From: Romboutsia lituseburensis
GTDB lineage: Bacteria > Bacillota > Clostridia > Peptostreptococcales > Peptostreptococcaceae
Assembly: GCF_024723825.1 (NCBI RefSeq)
Contig: NZ_JANQBQ010000001.1
Coordinates: 2,790,001-2,854,000 of the forward strand
Direction of reading: 5' to 3'
DNA length: 64,000 nucleotides
The notes beneath the pieces were generated by a model, which was not told the DNA's origin, made no database searches, and worked only from the letters and a program-made list of their open reading frames with translations. Shown piece by piece: positions 51,043-60,956 of the stretch. The position numbers and the translations under genes were made by a program. The first letter of the stretch is position 1; every line of letters begins with the position of its first letter.

Positions 51043-53136
51043 ATGAAAAAAAGAGTTGCAGTAATGTGTGTTTCAAAAAAGTCTAATGAATTTTACTCAA
51101 ATTATCTAGAAGATATATTTGCAAAAACTATAGAGTTTTTTTATTATAGCCTAGATGAAAATGGATTTGAAAATATGATAAAAGCAGACCTTTATTTAGT
51201 TTGTTCAACATCATCTAATGTTTTTGAATATTCAATGTCTTGTATACCAGAAAATAGCAATGTAGTAATATCAAGTATAACTTTTAAAAAAAATAGCATT
51301 AAAAAAGTAAGGAAAATACCACAAGATTCAAATGCTTTAATGGTTAATCTAAGTAAAAATATGGCTATGGAAGCTATATCAACATTAAATCGCATAGGTA
51401 TTAATGATATAAATTTTATTCCATTAGGGCCAATTGATAATATGAAAGATATTAATGAATATAAAGATATAAAAATAGCTGTAACATGTGGTGAAAGTAG
51501 ATATATTCCTGATTTCATAGAGGAGGTTATTGATTTAGGAGGAAGGGTTTTTACAGAAAGAGTTTTAGTTGAGATGATTTTGAAGCTTGATATATCGGAA
51601 ATAATGAGTACTAAACCATTTAAATCTTATATACAAGATCTTGCTGAAAGAGATTATGGAATAGACGAATTAAGTAGAAAAGTATCAAATATAGAGCTTA
51701 AATTTGATTTAGTATTAGATTCAATTGATATTGGAGTAATTGGTATAGATGTTAATAATAGAATATTTGAGTTTAACAAAGCAGCAGAAAATATATTACA
51801 TATGAAAAAAGATGATGCTCTAGGTAAGACTACAGATGAGTCGCTACCATTTATGCCTCTTAATGTGTATAAGGATAACTTACTAACAAATGATGTGAAG
51901 CTTATAACTATAAAAGGTGTTTTAGTTTCCCTAAGAACAACTTCAATTGTAGAAAATGAAAATTTTAAGGGATACTTCGCTATTATAGAAAGGTTTAAGG
52001 ATGAAGAGGACAAGCAAAGAAAGCTAAGACTTCAATTATTAAATAGAGGTCATAAGGCAAAGTATGAATTTGATGATATAAAAGGTAATTGCCCTATATT
52101 AAAGAAGGTAAAACAAATTGCAGAAAAAATGTCTAAATCAAATGCATCTATATTAATATATGGAGAAAGTGGGACAGGGAAAGAATTATTTGCACATGCA
52201 ATACATAATGCATCACCGAGAAGTGAAATGCCTTTTGTGGCTATAAACTGTGCAGCACTACCAGAAAATCTTTTGGAAAGTGAATTATTTGGATATGAAG
52301 AAGGTGCATTTACTGGTGCAAAGAAAGGTGGAAAAGCTGGTTTATTTGAATATGCTCATACAGGAACGTTGTTTCTAGATGAAATAGAAAATATGAGTCA
52401 AAGTTTACAGGTTAAGTTATTAAGGGTATTGCAAGAGAAAGAAGTTATAAGAATTGGGAGCGAAAAAATTATTAATATAGATGTTAAGATAATTGCAGCA
52501 AGTAATGAAAATATAAAAGATATGGTAGAGCAAGGGAAGTTTAGAAAAGATTTATATTATAGAATAAATGCTTTACCTATTAATATTCCACCGCTTAGAG
52601 ATAGAAAAGATGATGTTTTATTAATTGCAGATGAAATAAAAAAAAGTATAGGAACTGAATTTAAGTTATCTGATGAGGTAAAAAATGTATTTATAAATTA
52701 TGAATGGGAAGGAAACATAAGAGAATTAAGAAATGTAATAGAGTATTTAGCTTATGTAGACAAACCTTTGATAGATATCGAAGACTTACCATCTACATTC
52801 TTAGAGGAAAATAATTTTAATGAAATTTTTTATGCTAGAAATTTTGATAACACACTTTTAATGAAGATACTTCCAAATGAAAAATTAGAAAAGTATATAT
52901 ATGTCTTAAAAACACTTTATGATGCTAAAAAAGAAAATATTTCCTTAGGAAGAAAAAATATTTCTCAATCGTCACAAAATAGCCAGTGTCCTTTATCAGA
53001 ACAAGAGGTTAGAACTATAATTTCATATTTAGCAAAGAAGCAGCTAGTTGAAGTTTCAAGGGGCAGAAAAGGAACTGAGTTAACTTTAAAAGGGGTAGAA
53101 ATGGTTGATAAAATGGTTCAAATGGATGAGAAATAG
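51043..53136 (+). CDS. Sigma-54-dependent activator with PrpR-like N-terminus, module 2
   Basis: A 697-residue paralogue of the activator at 40591. Order: PrpR_N-like sensor (about 1-200, [20 protein letters not shown] aligns with [20 protein letters not shown] of the first), PAS (about 225-325), AAA+ with [15 protein letters not shown] and [10 protein letters not shown], and a C-terminal winged-helix-like end ([40 protein letters not shown]). AAAGGGGG precedes the ATG. A sigma-54 promoter lies 120 bases after the stop, controlling the antiporter and lyase genes. Confidence 0.88.
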   Translation: MKKRVAVMCVSKKSNEFYSNYLEDIFAKTIEFFYYSLDENGFENMIKADLYLVCSTSSNVFEYSMSCIPENSNVVISSITFKKNSIKKVRKIPQDSNALMVNLSKNMAMEAISTLNRIGINDINFIPLGPIDNMKDINEYKDIKIAVTCGESRYIPDFIEEVIDLGGRVFTERVLVEMILKLDISEIMSTKPFKSYIQDLAERDYGIDELSRKVSNIELKFDLVLDSIDIGVIGIDVNNRIFEFNKAAENILHMKKDDALGKTTDESLPFMPLNVYKDNLLTNDVKLITIKGVLVSLRTTSIVENENFKGYFAIIERFKDEEDKQRKLRLQLLNRGHKAKYEFDDIKGNCPILKKVKQIAEKMSKSNASILIYGESGTGKELFAHAIHNASPRSEMPFVAINCAALPENLLESELFGYEEGAFTGAKKGGKAGLFEYAHTGTLFLDEIENMSQSLQVKLLRVLQEKEVIRIGSEKIINIDVKIIAASNENIKDMVEQGKFRKDLYYRINALPINIPPLRDRKDDVLLIADEIKKSIGTEFKLSDEVKNVFINYEWEGNIRELRNVIEYLAYVDKPLIDIEDLPSTFLEENNFNEIFYARNFDNTLLMKILPNEKLEKYIYVLKTLYDAKKENISLGRKNISQSSQNSQCPLSEQEVRTIISYLAKKQLVEVSRGRKGTELTLKGVEMVDKMVQMDEK

Positions 53137-53155
53137 GTTAGTTAGCAACCTATTT
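53131..53155 (+). promoter_or_regulatory. Candidate upstream activating sequence, module 2
   Basis: AAATAGGT (53131-53138, over the activator's TAG stop) and ACCTATTT (53148-53155) form a dyad with the same half-sites as in module 1. It sits about 100 bp above the sigma-54 promoter, a normal enhancer distance. It could also act as a weak terminator hairpin of the activator gene, since no other terminator is visible here. Confidence 0.45.
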
Positions 53156-53255
53156 ATTATATTACATCGATTAAGAGATAAAAATATATAAATAAGTGAC
53201 TGTAAATAGCTGGATTTTATAGGTTTAATAAAAGAGAAATAAAAAAATATAAAGT

Positions 53256-53271
53256 TGGCATGACATTTGCT
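53256..53271 (+). promoter_or_regulatory. Sigma-54 promoter, module 2
   Basis: TGGCATGACATTTGCT, with GG-N10-GC spacing, is nearly identical to the module 1 promoter. It lies about 110 bases before the antiporter start. Confidence 0.9.
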
Positions 53272-53383
53272 TATTTATATTAGTAAGTAATTAAAACTTA
53301 TATTGTGCAAATTAAGTCTTAAAATTAATCAATATAGGTAAATTACAATCATTAGGATAACGATTTCAGAAGGGGGATTAAAT

Positions 53384-54727
53384 ATGAATGAAAAAAAGAT
53401 AACAAAACAATACGGTGCAATTGCATTCTTACCACTTATTATATTTTTAGCATTATATATAGGTAGTGGACTTTACTTTACATTTACAGGAGCTGAAGAT
53501 GCATTTAAACAATTTCCAAGACACGTAGCACTTATGATTGGTATAGGAATTGCTTTACTTATGAATAGAACAATGAAGTTAGATGAAAAAATAGAAGTTT
53601 TCTCTAAAAATGCTGGTAATTCAGGGGTTATGCTTATAGGATTGATATATTTACTAGCAGGAGGTTTTCAGGGTGCAGCACGTTCTATGGGTGGAGTTGA
53701 TAGTGTTGTAAATATGGGACTTTCTTTCATACCTCCTGCACTACTTATTCCAGGTGTATTTGCAATGAGTAGTTTCATAGCTACATCTATAGGAACATCA
53801 ATGGGGACTGTAGCAGCGATGGCACCCATAGCTATAGGTGTTGCCGCAAAAGCAGATTTAAATGTTGCAATAGCATGCGCTGCTGTAATAGGAGGAGCTT
53901 ATTTTGGTGACAATTTATCCATTATATCAGATACAACTATTTCTGCAACAAAAGGTGTTGGTTGTGAAATGAAAGATAAGTTTAAGATGAACTTCTTTAT
54001 AGCACTTCCAGCAGCATTAATTACAATGGGAATATACGCATTCATAGGTGGATCTGGTCAAATAGAGGGCGACTTATCATACAGCATAATTAAAATAGTA
54101 CCATATATTGTAGTGCTTATAACTGCGATGATAGGATTCAATGTTGTGGGTGTATTGATTATAGGAATTATAATGAGTGGAGCTATAGGATTAGCAACTA
54201 ACTCGATAAATTTTTTAGGATTTATTCAAGCAGTAGGAACTGGAATGGAAGAAATGATGAGTATTACTATACTTGCAATATTGGTTTCTGGATTGATAGG
54301 ACTTGTTAAGCATTATGGTGGTATAGATTGGTTAATTGAAAAAATAACATCTAGCATAAAAGATAGAAAAGGGGCAGAGTATGGAATTGGTCTACTTGCT
54401 GGATTACTTTCAATGTCTCTTGTAAACAACACAATAGCGATAATAATATCTGCTCCAATAGCTAAAGAAATAGGTTTTAAATTTAATATTTCACCAAAGA
54501 GACTTGCTAGTTTATTAGACATATTTGCTTGTGCATTACTTTCAATTTGTCCACATGATGGAGCTATGTTAATAACAACTGGACTTGCAGGTATATCTCC
54601 AATTGAAGTATTACAATATGCATTTTATCCAATTCTTCTGCTACTATCAACAGTTATAACCATCCAATTTGGATTATTAAGAACAAAAGAAGAAAAAGAG
54701 TATATAAAAGCATCAAAAGTAAGTTAG
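53384..54727 (+). CDS. NhaC-type Na+/H+ antiporter family transporter
   Basis: A 447-residue membrane protein with about eleven segments of the NhaC/ArsB-NhaD superfamily. Landmarks: GGVDSVVNMGLSFIPPALLI, MSSFIATSIGTSMGTVAAMA, AAVIGGAYFGDNLSIISDTT and the later CPHDGAMLITTGLAG. Members exchange sodium for protons or carry organic acids such as malate or amino acids. In an operon with a PLP lyase it may import the lyase's substrate or export a product, rather than serve pH control. AGAAGGGGG precedes the ATG. Confidence 0.8.
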   Translation: MNEKKITKQYGAIAFLPLIIFLALYIGSGLYFTFTGAEDAFKQFPRHVALMIGIGIALLMNRTMKLDEKIEVFSKNAGNSGVMLIGLIYLLAGGFQGAARSMGGVDSVVNMGLSFIPPALLIPGVFAMSSFIATSIGTSMGTVAAMAPIAIGVAAKADLNVAIACAAVIGGAYFGDNLSIISDTTISATKGVGCEMKDKFKMNFFIALPAALITMGIYAFIGGSGQIEGDLSYSIIKIVPYIVVLITAMIGFNVVGVLIIGIIMSGAIGLATNSINFLGFIQAVGTGMEEMMSITILAILVSGLIGLVKHYGGIDWLIEKITSSIKDRKGAEYGIGLLAGLLSMSLVNNTIAIIISAPIAKEIGFKFNISPKRLASLLDIFACALLSICPHDGAMLITTGLAGISPIEVLQYAFYPILLLLSTVITIQFGLLRTKEEKEYIKASKVS

Positions 54728-54781
54728 AAAAGATTATATAGATATAAAAAATAGAGGCAATATAATTAAGGGGGAATTAAA

Positions 54782-55981
54782 ATGAAATATAATTTTGATA
54801 AAATAGTAAATAGAATAAATAACAATTCTGCTAAGTGGAATGAGATGGAAAAGAACTTCGGTAAAAAGGACTTAATTCCAATGTGGATAGCTGATATGGA
54901 TTTTGAAACAGCTCCAGAAATATTAGAAGAAATGAAAAATAAATTAGCTCAAAAAATATTTGGATATGTATCAAGACCAGATTCATATTATCAAAGTGCA
55001 ATAGATTGGTCAAAAAAAAGATATAACTATGATATAGAACCTACATCAATAATACATTCACCTGGTGTAATTCCAACTATATCTATATTATTAAAGAATT
55101 TTGCTAAAAATACAGATAAAATAATGATACAAACGCCTGTATATCCACCTTTCGCAGGTACTGTTAAAAACAGTAACAAAACACTAATAGAAAATAAACT
55201 TATACAAGATGACAATGGAAATTGGAAAATTGACTTTGAAGATTTTGAGGATAAAGCTAAAGATGAAAACTTAAAGTGGTTTATATTATGTAATCCTCAT
55301 AATCCAGTAGGAAGAGTATGGAAAAAAGAGGAACTACAAAAAATAGCAGATATATGCTTAAAGTATGACGTAAGAGTTATAGCAGATGAAATATGGAGAG
55401 ACTTAGTTTATAGAGGACATGAGTTTACAGCATTTGCATCATTATCTAAAGAAGTAGAAAACATTACAATAACTTGTTTTTCAGCAACAAAAACATTTAA
55501 CTTAGCAGGATTACAAGCGTCATTTGCAGTATTTCCAAGAAAAGACGAATTAGATTTATTTGATTCTAAACTGGGAGCGCTAGATATAAAAAGAAATAAT
55601 CCATTTAGTTTAGTAGCTATGGAGGCTGCATTTAATAAAGGTGAAGAATGGTTAGATGAACTTGTAGAGTACTTAGAAGGAAATGTTGATTTTGTTATAG
55701 ACTATGTAAAAAAAAATATACCAAAAGTAAAAATAATTAAGCCAGAAGGAACATATTTAGTATGGTTTGATTTTAGAGAATTAAATTTAAGCAACCAAGA
55801 AATATCAAAAGCTCTTATTGAGGAAGGAAAAGTTGCTTTAAATAATGGAACATCATTTGGAGATGTAGACTCTAAGTTCTTTAGAATGAATATAGCTTGC
55901 CCAAGATACATGGTACAAGATGCAATTGAAAGAGTGGATAAGGCTGTTAAACTACTTGAAAAAGACCCAGCTTTAATATAA
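54782..55981 (+). CDS. MalY/PatB-type PLP-dependent C-S lyase / aminotransferase
   Basis: A fold-type I PLP enzyme of 399 residues in the MalY/PatB family, which cleaves cystathionine, cystine and related C-S bonds to give thiols, pyruvate and ammonia. Family start MWIADMDFETAPEI, HSPGVIPTISIL, NPHNPVGRVW, IADEIWRDLVY and the PLP lysine in CFSATKTFNLAGLQ are present, with a C-terminal arginine in FRMNIACPR. It follows the antiporter by 54 bases under the same sigma-54 promoter, suggesting catabolism of a sulfur amino acid sensed by the activator. Confidence 0.88.
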   Translation: MKYNFDKIVNRINNNSAKWNEMEKNFGKKDLIPMWIADMDFETAPEILEEMKNKLAQKIFGYVSRPDSYYQSAIDWSKKRYNYDIEPTSIIHSPGVIPTISILLKNFAKNTDKIMIQTPVYPPFAGTVKNSNKTLIENKLIQDDNGNWKIDFEDFEDKAKDENLKWFILCNPHNPVGRVWKKEELQKIADICLKYDVRVIADEIWRDLVYRGHEFTAFASLSKEVENITITCFSATKTFNLAGLQASFAVFPRKDELDLFDSKLGALDIKRNNPFSLVAMEAAFNKGEEWLDELVEYLEGNVDFVIDYVKKNIPKVKIIKPEGTYLVWFDFRELNLSNQEISKALIEEGKVALNNGTSFGDVDSKFFRMNIACPRYMVQDAIERVDKAVKLLEKDPALI

Positions 55982-56028
55982 CTAAAGCTCATCAAATATA
56001 ATATATACTATGATAGTATATACGTATG

Positions 56029-56056
56029 AAAAAGATCCTTAAATAAGGGTCTTTTT
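56029..56056 (+). terminator. Terminator of the sigma-54 module 2 operon
   Basis: AAAAAGATCCTTA pairs with TAAGGGTCTTTTT around AA, ending in T. Confidence 0.75.
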
Positions 56057-56203
56057 AATGTATATTTAGTAAATTCAATAAATGTATGTTAAAAAAATAT
56101 AACATAAAAATCCCTTAACATATAAATAAAAAGGTCGATAATATAATCTAAGAATCTAAAAATGCTTTAAGATAAATTAATATAGAAGGAGGAACAAAAG
56201 ATT

Positions 56204-57019
56204 ATGTCTGGTTTAATTTTTTTAATACTAGGTTTTGTATTTTTAATAGTAGGTTTTTTAGGTGAAGGTGGACATGCAGCAGCACTTATATCATGGACTT
56301 CTTTTGTAATTGTTTTTGGAGGAACTTTTGGTTCTTTGGGAACATCTTTTACTCTGAAACAAATAAAAAATATAGGTAGAGTACTACGTGTAGCATTTAC
56401 TAGAAAGTCAGCAGACTTAGTAGAGTTAATTGTTTATTTTAATCACGTGTTAGATAAAGCAAAAAAAGAAGGTTTCTTAAGTCTTGAATCTGAAATAGAA
56501 GAAAATGAAAATATGGATCCATTCATGAAAAAGGGACTTCAGTTAGTGGTGGATGGAGTACACCCTGATTATATCCGAAATATGTTAGAAATCGAATCAG
56601 AAATGAGTTTTAAGAGACATAAAACTTATGCATCTATGTTTGAATCAGCTGGAGGAACAGCACCTACTATGGGGATTGTAGGGACTGTATTAGGGCTGGT
56701 ACATGTTCTTGGAGGATTAGCTAAAGCTGATATGAACGCATTAGGTGCTAGCATATCAGCTGCTTTCTTAGCTACACTTTATGGACTTGGTAGTGCAAAC
56801 TTAATATTTCTTCCAATAGCAACTAGGCTTAAAAATTTAGCAAAGGATGAACAATTGCAAAAAGAAATAATAATAGAAGCTCTATCATTAGTACAAGAAA
56901 AGGTAAGCTCGACTAATTTAACAGATACACTTAAAAGTTTCTTAGATAGAAAAGATCAAGCGAAGTTGGACTCTAGATATCTTGAGAATTTAAATAAGGA
57001 GGGTGCTGACGTTGCATAA
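56204..57019 (+). CDS. motA: Flagellar motor stator protein MotA
   Basis: This inner-membrane stator subunit forms the proton or sodium channel with MotB. It is 271 residues with four membrane segments (about 1-20, 28-50, 150-172, 178-200) and a large cytoplasmic loop between the second and third. Landmarks: GLQLVVDGVHPDYIRNMLEI, SAGGTAPTMGIVGTVLGLVH with the channel prolines, and GASISAAFLATLYGLGSANL. GAAGGAGG lies before the ATG. No other flagellar gene is in the window, so the stator genes stand apart from the main cluster. Confidence 0.92.
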   Translation: MSGLIFLILGFVFLIVGFLGEGGHAAALISWTSFVIVFGGTFGSLGTSFTLKQIKNIGRVLRVAFTRKSADLVELIVYFNHVLDKAKKEGFLSLESEIEENENMDPFMKKGLQLVVDGVHPDYIRNMLEIESEMSFKRHKTYASMFESAGGTAPTMGIVGTVLGLVHVLGGLAKADMNALGASISAAFLATLYGLGSANLIFLPIATRLKNLAKDEQLQKEIIIEALSLVQEKVSSTNLTDTLKSFLDRKDQAKLDSRYLENLNKEGADVA

Positions 57020-57749
57020 AAGGAAAAAACATGAGGAAGAAGAAGAGCATCAAAATCATGAACGTTGGTTACTTTCATATGCAGATTTTATAACATTATT
57101 AATGATTTTCTTTATAATAATGTATGCGATGAGTACTTTAGATCAAAAGAAATATGAGAAATTAACAACTGCTTTAAACCAAGCAATGGGCGATGGTACT
57201 GCTATTGCAGATACTGGTAGTAACATGGGCGGAGAAATAGGAAATGGATTATCTGAAGATGCTAAATTAAAAAAAGTAAAAGAAAACTTAGATAAATATT
57301 TAAAAGAAAATAATTTATCAGCAAGTGTTAGTACAACTATAGAAAAAAGAGGGTTAGTTGTTAGTTTTAAAGATTCTTTATTCTTTGATAGTGGTAAAGC
57401 TGAAGTAAGACCTGAACAAACTGATAAGTTAATTACAATAAGTAAAATTATAAATCAGTCTATAATAAGTGATAGTTATATAAGAATCGAAGGTCATACT
57501 GATTCTGTTCCTATGCACAATGAGATATTTAAATCGAACTGGGATTTATCAGTGATGAGAGCTAGTAATGTAGCTCAAATTTTAATTAATAAAGCAGGCG
57601 TAAAGCCGGAGCGATTATCTGCAACAGGATATGGAGAATATAGACCAAAGGTTGATAACAGCACGGCAGAAGGAAAGTCAACTAATAGAAGAGTAGATAT
57701 AATAATTATGAACTCTCAATTTAATGAAGTTGAAAATAATAAAAAATAG
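57012..57749 (+). CDS. motB: Flagellar motor stator protein MotB
   Basis: One membrane helix with the ion-binding Asp25 in WLLSYADFITLLMIFFIIMY, then an OmpA-like peptidoglycan-binding domain (about 110-240). That domain contains FFDSGKAEVRPEQTDKL, IRIEGHTDSVPMHNEIFKSN and WDLSVMRASNVAQILI. Start: a GTG at 57003 touches the GGAGG ribosome site, so the TTG at 57012 is preferred, giving 245 residues and an 8-base overlap with motA. Tyrosine before Ala-Asp and the charged, glutamate-rich N-terminus are usual in clostridia. Confidence 0.9.
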   Translation: MHKRKKHEEEEEHQNHERWLLSYADFITLLMIFFIIMYAMSTLDQKKYEKLTTALNQAMGDGTAIADTGSNMGGEIGNGLSEDAKLKKVKENLDKYLKENNLSASVSTTIEKRGLVVSFKDSLFFDSGKAEVRPEQTDKLITISKIINQSIISDSYIRIEGHTDSVPMHNEIFKSNWDLSVMRASNVAQILINKAGVKPERLSATGYGEYRPKVDNSTAEGKSTNRRVDIIIMNSQFNEVENNKK

Positions 57750-57768
57750 AATAGATAGTATTAACTAA

Positions 57769-57803
57769 AGACCAAGTGGAATATAAATTCAACTTGGTTT
57801 TTT
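57769..57803 (+). terminator. Terminator of motAB
   Basis: ACCAAGT pairs with ACTTGGT, extended by partial pairing of GGAATATAAATTC, followed by TTTTTT. Confidence 0.75.
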
Positions 57804-57928
57804 ATAATAAAAAATAATTTATAGAAAAGGTTCTAAATTGAAAAAATATTCAACACTGCTATATAATATTAATAGTATATAAAATGGAGTGGCAAAATAA
57901 TATTATATTGAAAGGAAGTATTATAAAG

Positions 57929-58645
57929 TTGGATACTAAAGGTGTAATGCAGAGATATAAGATAAAAGCACGTCTGAATAGTGTTACATCCGAATCCGTA
58001 CATCTAGGGGTATTTCTTGCAATTGTTGGAGGATTTTTGGATGCATATACATTTGTAGGTAGAGGTGGAGTTTTTGCAAATGCTCAAACAGGGAATATTG
58101 TATTAGTGGGGGTAGAGATTTCCAAAGGTGATTTTGCACAAGCATTAATGTATGTACCACCTATTTTAGCTTTTATATTAGGCGTAATAGTTACTGAAAT
58201 AATAAAGAAAAGGTCACCACTAATTTTAATAAGGGATTCAGCGCGTGTAATATTAATTATTGAAATCATATTACTTTTTATAATAGGTTTTTTACCTAAG
58301 ACTGTTCCAGACAGTTTTGTTAATGTTGTAATTTCATTTGTATCTTCAGTACAAATATGTACATTTCGTAAGTTAGTTGACTCTCCATATAGCACAACAA
58401 TGACTACAGGTAATTTAAGGACGGCTTCATATGAAGCTTATATTGCCATCACAAAAAAAAATCGTGAATCAGCTATAAGATCCATTCGATATTTTACAAT
58501 TATTTTTTCATTTTTATTTGGAGCTTTTATAGGAGGTAGAGCGACTATATATATAGGAAATAAATCAATATGGATTGCAGCCTTTATATTAATTTTTTCT
58601 CTTATTTTATTTAGTATAGATGAGAGAATATGTAGTTCTATATAA
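57929..58645 (+). CDS. YoaK/DUF1275-family membrane protein
   Basis: A six-segment membrane protein of about 238 residues, family DUF1275 (YoaK). Landmarks: FLAIVGGFLDAYTFVGRGGV, FANAQTGNIVLVGVEISKGD and the later STTMTTGNLRTASYEAY. Function unknown in the family. The first open ATG (57884) has no ribosome site, while the TTG at 57929 follows AAAGGAAG at good spacing. The ATG at 57947 is a further option. It is monocistronic. Confidence 0.75.
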   Translation: MDTKGVMQRYKIKARLNSVTSESVHLGVFLAIVGGFLDAYTFVGRGGVFANAQTGNIVLVGVEISKGDFAQALMYVPPILAFILGVIVTEIIKKRSPLILIRDSARVILIIEIILLFIIGFLPKTVPDSFVNVVISFVSSVQICTFRKLVDSPYSTTMTTGNLRTASYEAYIAITKKNRESAIRSIRYFTIIFSFLFGAFIGGRATIYIGNKSIWIAAFILIFSLILFSIDERICSSI

Positions 58646-58680
58646 TTCTATTTTTAGAATGCAATTTAAAAAGTATATTA

Positions 58681-58728
58681 CATAAATAAAGGGTATATAT
58701 TTTTATTGATATGTACTCTTTATTTATG
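58681..58728. terminator. Large palindrome after the YoaK-like gene
   Basis: CATAAATAAAGGGTA pairs with TACTCTTTATTTATG (one mismatch) across an AT-rich loop. It may terminate the upstream gene, although the T-run is short. The remaining 58729-59006 is very AT-rich and shows no gene. Confidence 0.45.
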
Positions 58729-59006
58729 TACTTATTTATTTAAAAAATTTATTATTATAATGAAATTCTTATATTATTTATATCTATATGAATTTATTTT
58801 AAAATTTAATATTATTTTCCTTACAATTGTTAGTAATACATACTCTTAATACATTTGTTATATGAGTTTCTAATAAAAATTAGTTATTTTTATTAGAATT
58901 GGTATAATTATTATGTTTAAATTAGTTCAAAAAGTATATTAATTATAATAAGTAATAATTATATTTAAATAAAAATTAAAATTAATGATAAATAGGAAGG
59001 CATGTT

Positions 59007-59810
59007 ATGGAAGAAGCAAAAATTATTCAAATGATAAAAAACAATCCTAATATTATATCGACAATAGATAATCCAACAGATGAGATGAAGATATTAGCTA
59101 TAAATAAAAATGGACTTGTATTAGAATATATAGAAAATCCAACAGAAGAAATGAAAAATTTAGCTATAGAAAATAATGCTAGAGCTATTAAGTATATAAA
59201 TAATCCAACAGAAGAAATGATGCTAAAGGCTATAAATGGTGGCTGGAGTATTTTAGAATATATTAAAAATCCAACGGATAAGGTAATAAAGTTAGCTCTA
59301 AATAAATCGGGATGGGCTATTCAATACGTAAAAAACCCAAACGAAGAGTTACAGCTATTAGCAGTAACAAATAACTATGATGCAATAAAATATATAAAAG
59401 AGCCATGTGAAAGTGTTCAACATCAAGCTGTAAAAATAAGTTATGATGCATTAAGATATATAAAATCACCTAAGTTTAGCACACAACTTAAAGCTGTAAA
59501 AGAGAATGAAGCGGCTATAAGCTTTATAAATGATTTAGATAAAGATAAAATAGTAGAATTTTTAAAGTCAAATATTTTAGTTATTAAATATGTTTCTAAA
59601 AAAATAACAAAAGAAGAAGTAGAAGATGCATTAAAACAAGTACTGTCAAAGGAAGATATTGAAGAAAAATATGTTAGAGATTACTTAAATTGTAGTACTA
59701 TAGATAGAAAAAATGACACTATGACAATGGATAAAGTAATGTTTGTTTACAAGTATGGAAGTAAAAAAGCTAAAAAAATAGCTGTAGACGAAAAATTAAA
59801 GATGATATAG
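59007..59810 (+). CDS. 22-residue repeat protein upstream of a MoxR/VWA pair
   Basis: A 267-residue soluble protein. Residues 22-175 are seven uninterrupted 22-residue repeats. Typical units are NPTEEMKNLAIENNARAIKY and NPTDEMKILAINKNGLVLEY (first 20 residues shown); the consensus is NPTEEM..LAI..N..AI.YI. They look like helical-hairpin repeats related to DUF4116-type arrays and would build a solenoid binding surface. The C-terminal 90 residues (KDKIVEFLKSNILVIKYVSK and on) are different and charged. It is 11 bases before the ATPase gene, so it is probably a substrate-recognition or scaffold partner of that machine. Confidence 0.7.
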   Translation: MEEAKIIQMIKNNPNIISTIDNPTDEMKILAINKNGLVLEYIENPTEEMKNLAIENNARAIKYINNPTEEMMLKAINGGWSILEYIKNPTDKVIKLALNKSGWAIQYVKNPNEELQLLAVTNNYDAIKYIKEPCESVQHQAVKISYDALRYIKSPKFSTQLKAVKENEAAISFINDLDKDKIVEFLKSNILVIKYVSKKITKEEVEDALKQVLSKEDIEEKYVRDYLNCSTIDRKNDTMTMDKVMFVYKYGSKKAKKIAVDEKLKMI

Positions 59811-59821
59811 GAGATAATAAT

Positions 59822-60952
59822 ATGAATTTTATAGATACATTAAAGAGCGTTGACTTAGTATTATTAACAGGTGAAGTGCCTCTAGTAGTTGGACAGAGTG
59901 GAATCGGAAAAACAGCTTTAGCTAAAAAACTTGCTAAAGAAAATAAATGGAGTTTAATTGTTATTGATGGTAATTTACTTAAAGAAGGTGAAATAGGAGG
60001 TCTTCCAACTATAGAATCTTATGTAGGTGTTAACTCTAATGGTAGTCAAATCGAAAAGAAAACAACAGTTTATGCTGTTCATAATAAGTTAAAAGAAATC
60101 GATGAAGAAATATCTAAAGGAAATATAGTTTTATTATTTATAGATGAGATAAATCGTTGTGAACATACCGTGCAACAAGAACTTATGAACTTAATATTAA
60201 ATAGAGAAATCAATGGATATAAGCTAAACGAAGATGTAAAAATATTAGCAGCAATGAATCCATCAAGCAAGTATGGATCAGACTTTGATTATCAAGTTGT
60301 TGATATGGATGCGGCTCAAGAAAATAGATTTGTATGGTTAAATATGGAGCCAGATTATACGCAATGGCTAAATTGGGCTATAAGTGTAGGAATTGAACAA
60401 AAAGTTGTAGAGTTTATATCAACTTTCCCGGAATACTTACACAAGATAAATGAAAGTGATGTATCTGCAACTCCAAGAAGTTATGAAAGAGTATCTAAAA
60501 GTTATAAAGTTTATAAAGAGCAAAAAGATTCAATACCAAGAGCTGTATTTTTAAATGTGCTAAAAGGTAATATTGGAAAAGTTATTGCAGAGGAATTTAT
60601 TAGTTTTGTTGAATCAGAGGCTAGTCCATTAATATCTTATGAAGATGTATTTTTAGGTAAAACATTAAGTGATTCTACAATAGAAAAAGTAAAAAATGAA
60701 GGTCACACAAGACTTTATTTATCAGCAACAAATATTTTAAAGGCTTTAGAATCGAATATTAAAAATGATATTAATAACTCAAATTATTATATAAATAGAT
60801 TTATTGAATTTTTAAAACTATATCCTGGAGATTTAATGGTAGGTATTATGAAAGATATTAAAAATAATTATATTCAAGTCTACAGATTAGCTATAGAGAA
60901 TGAAGATTTTGTAGAAGCATATTTTCAAACTTATAGCTTAATAAGAGGATAA
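59822..60952 (+). CDS. MoxR-type AAA+ ATPase
   Basis: A 376-residue AAA_5/MoxR-class ATPase. Walker A is VVGQSGIGKTALAKKLAKEN near residue 23, Walker B LLFIDEINRCEHTVQQELM near 103, sensor 1 ILAAMNPSSKYG. AENRF-like AAQENRFVWL marks the arginine-finger area. MoxR proteins act as chaperones that insert metals or remodel partners, almost always with a VWA protein; one follows 4 bases later. The C-terminal third (about 250-376) is helical and less conserved. Confidence 0.85.
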   Translation: MNFIDTLKSVDLVLLTGEVPLVVGQSGIGKTALAKKLAKENKWSLIVIDGNLLKEGEIGGLPTIESYVGVNSNGSQIEKKTTVYAVHNKLKEIDEEISKGNIVLLFIDEINRCEHTVQQELMNLILNREINGYKLNEDVKILAAMNPSSKYGSDFDYQVVDMDAAQENRFVWLNMEPDYTQWLNWAISVGIEQKVVEFISTFPEYLHKINESDVSATPRSYERVSKSYKVYKEQKDSIPRAVFLNVLKGNIGKVIAEEFISFVESEASPLISYEDVFLGKTLSDSTIEKVKNEGHTRLYLSATNILKALESNIKNDINNSNYYINRFIEFLKLYPGDLMVGIMKDIKNNYIQVYRLAIENEDFVEAYFQTYSLIRG

Positions 60953-60956
60953 TATT

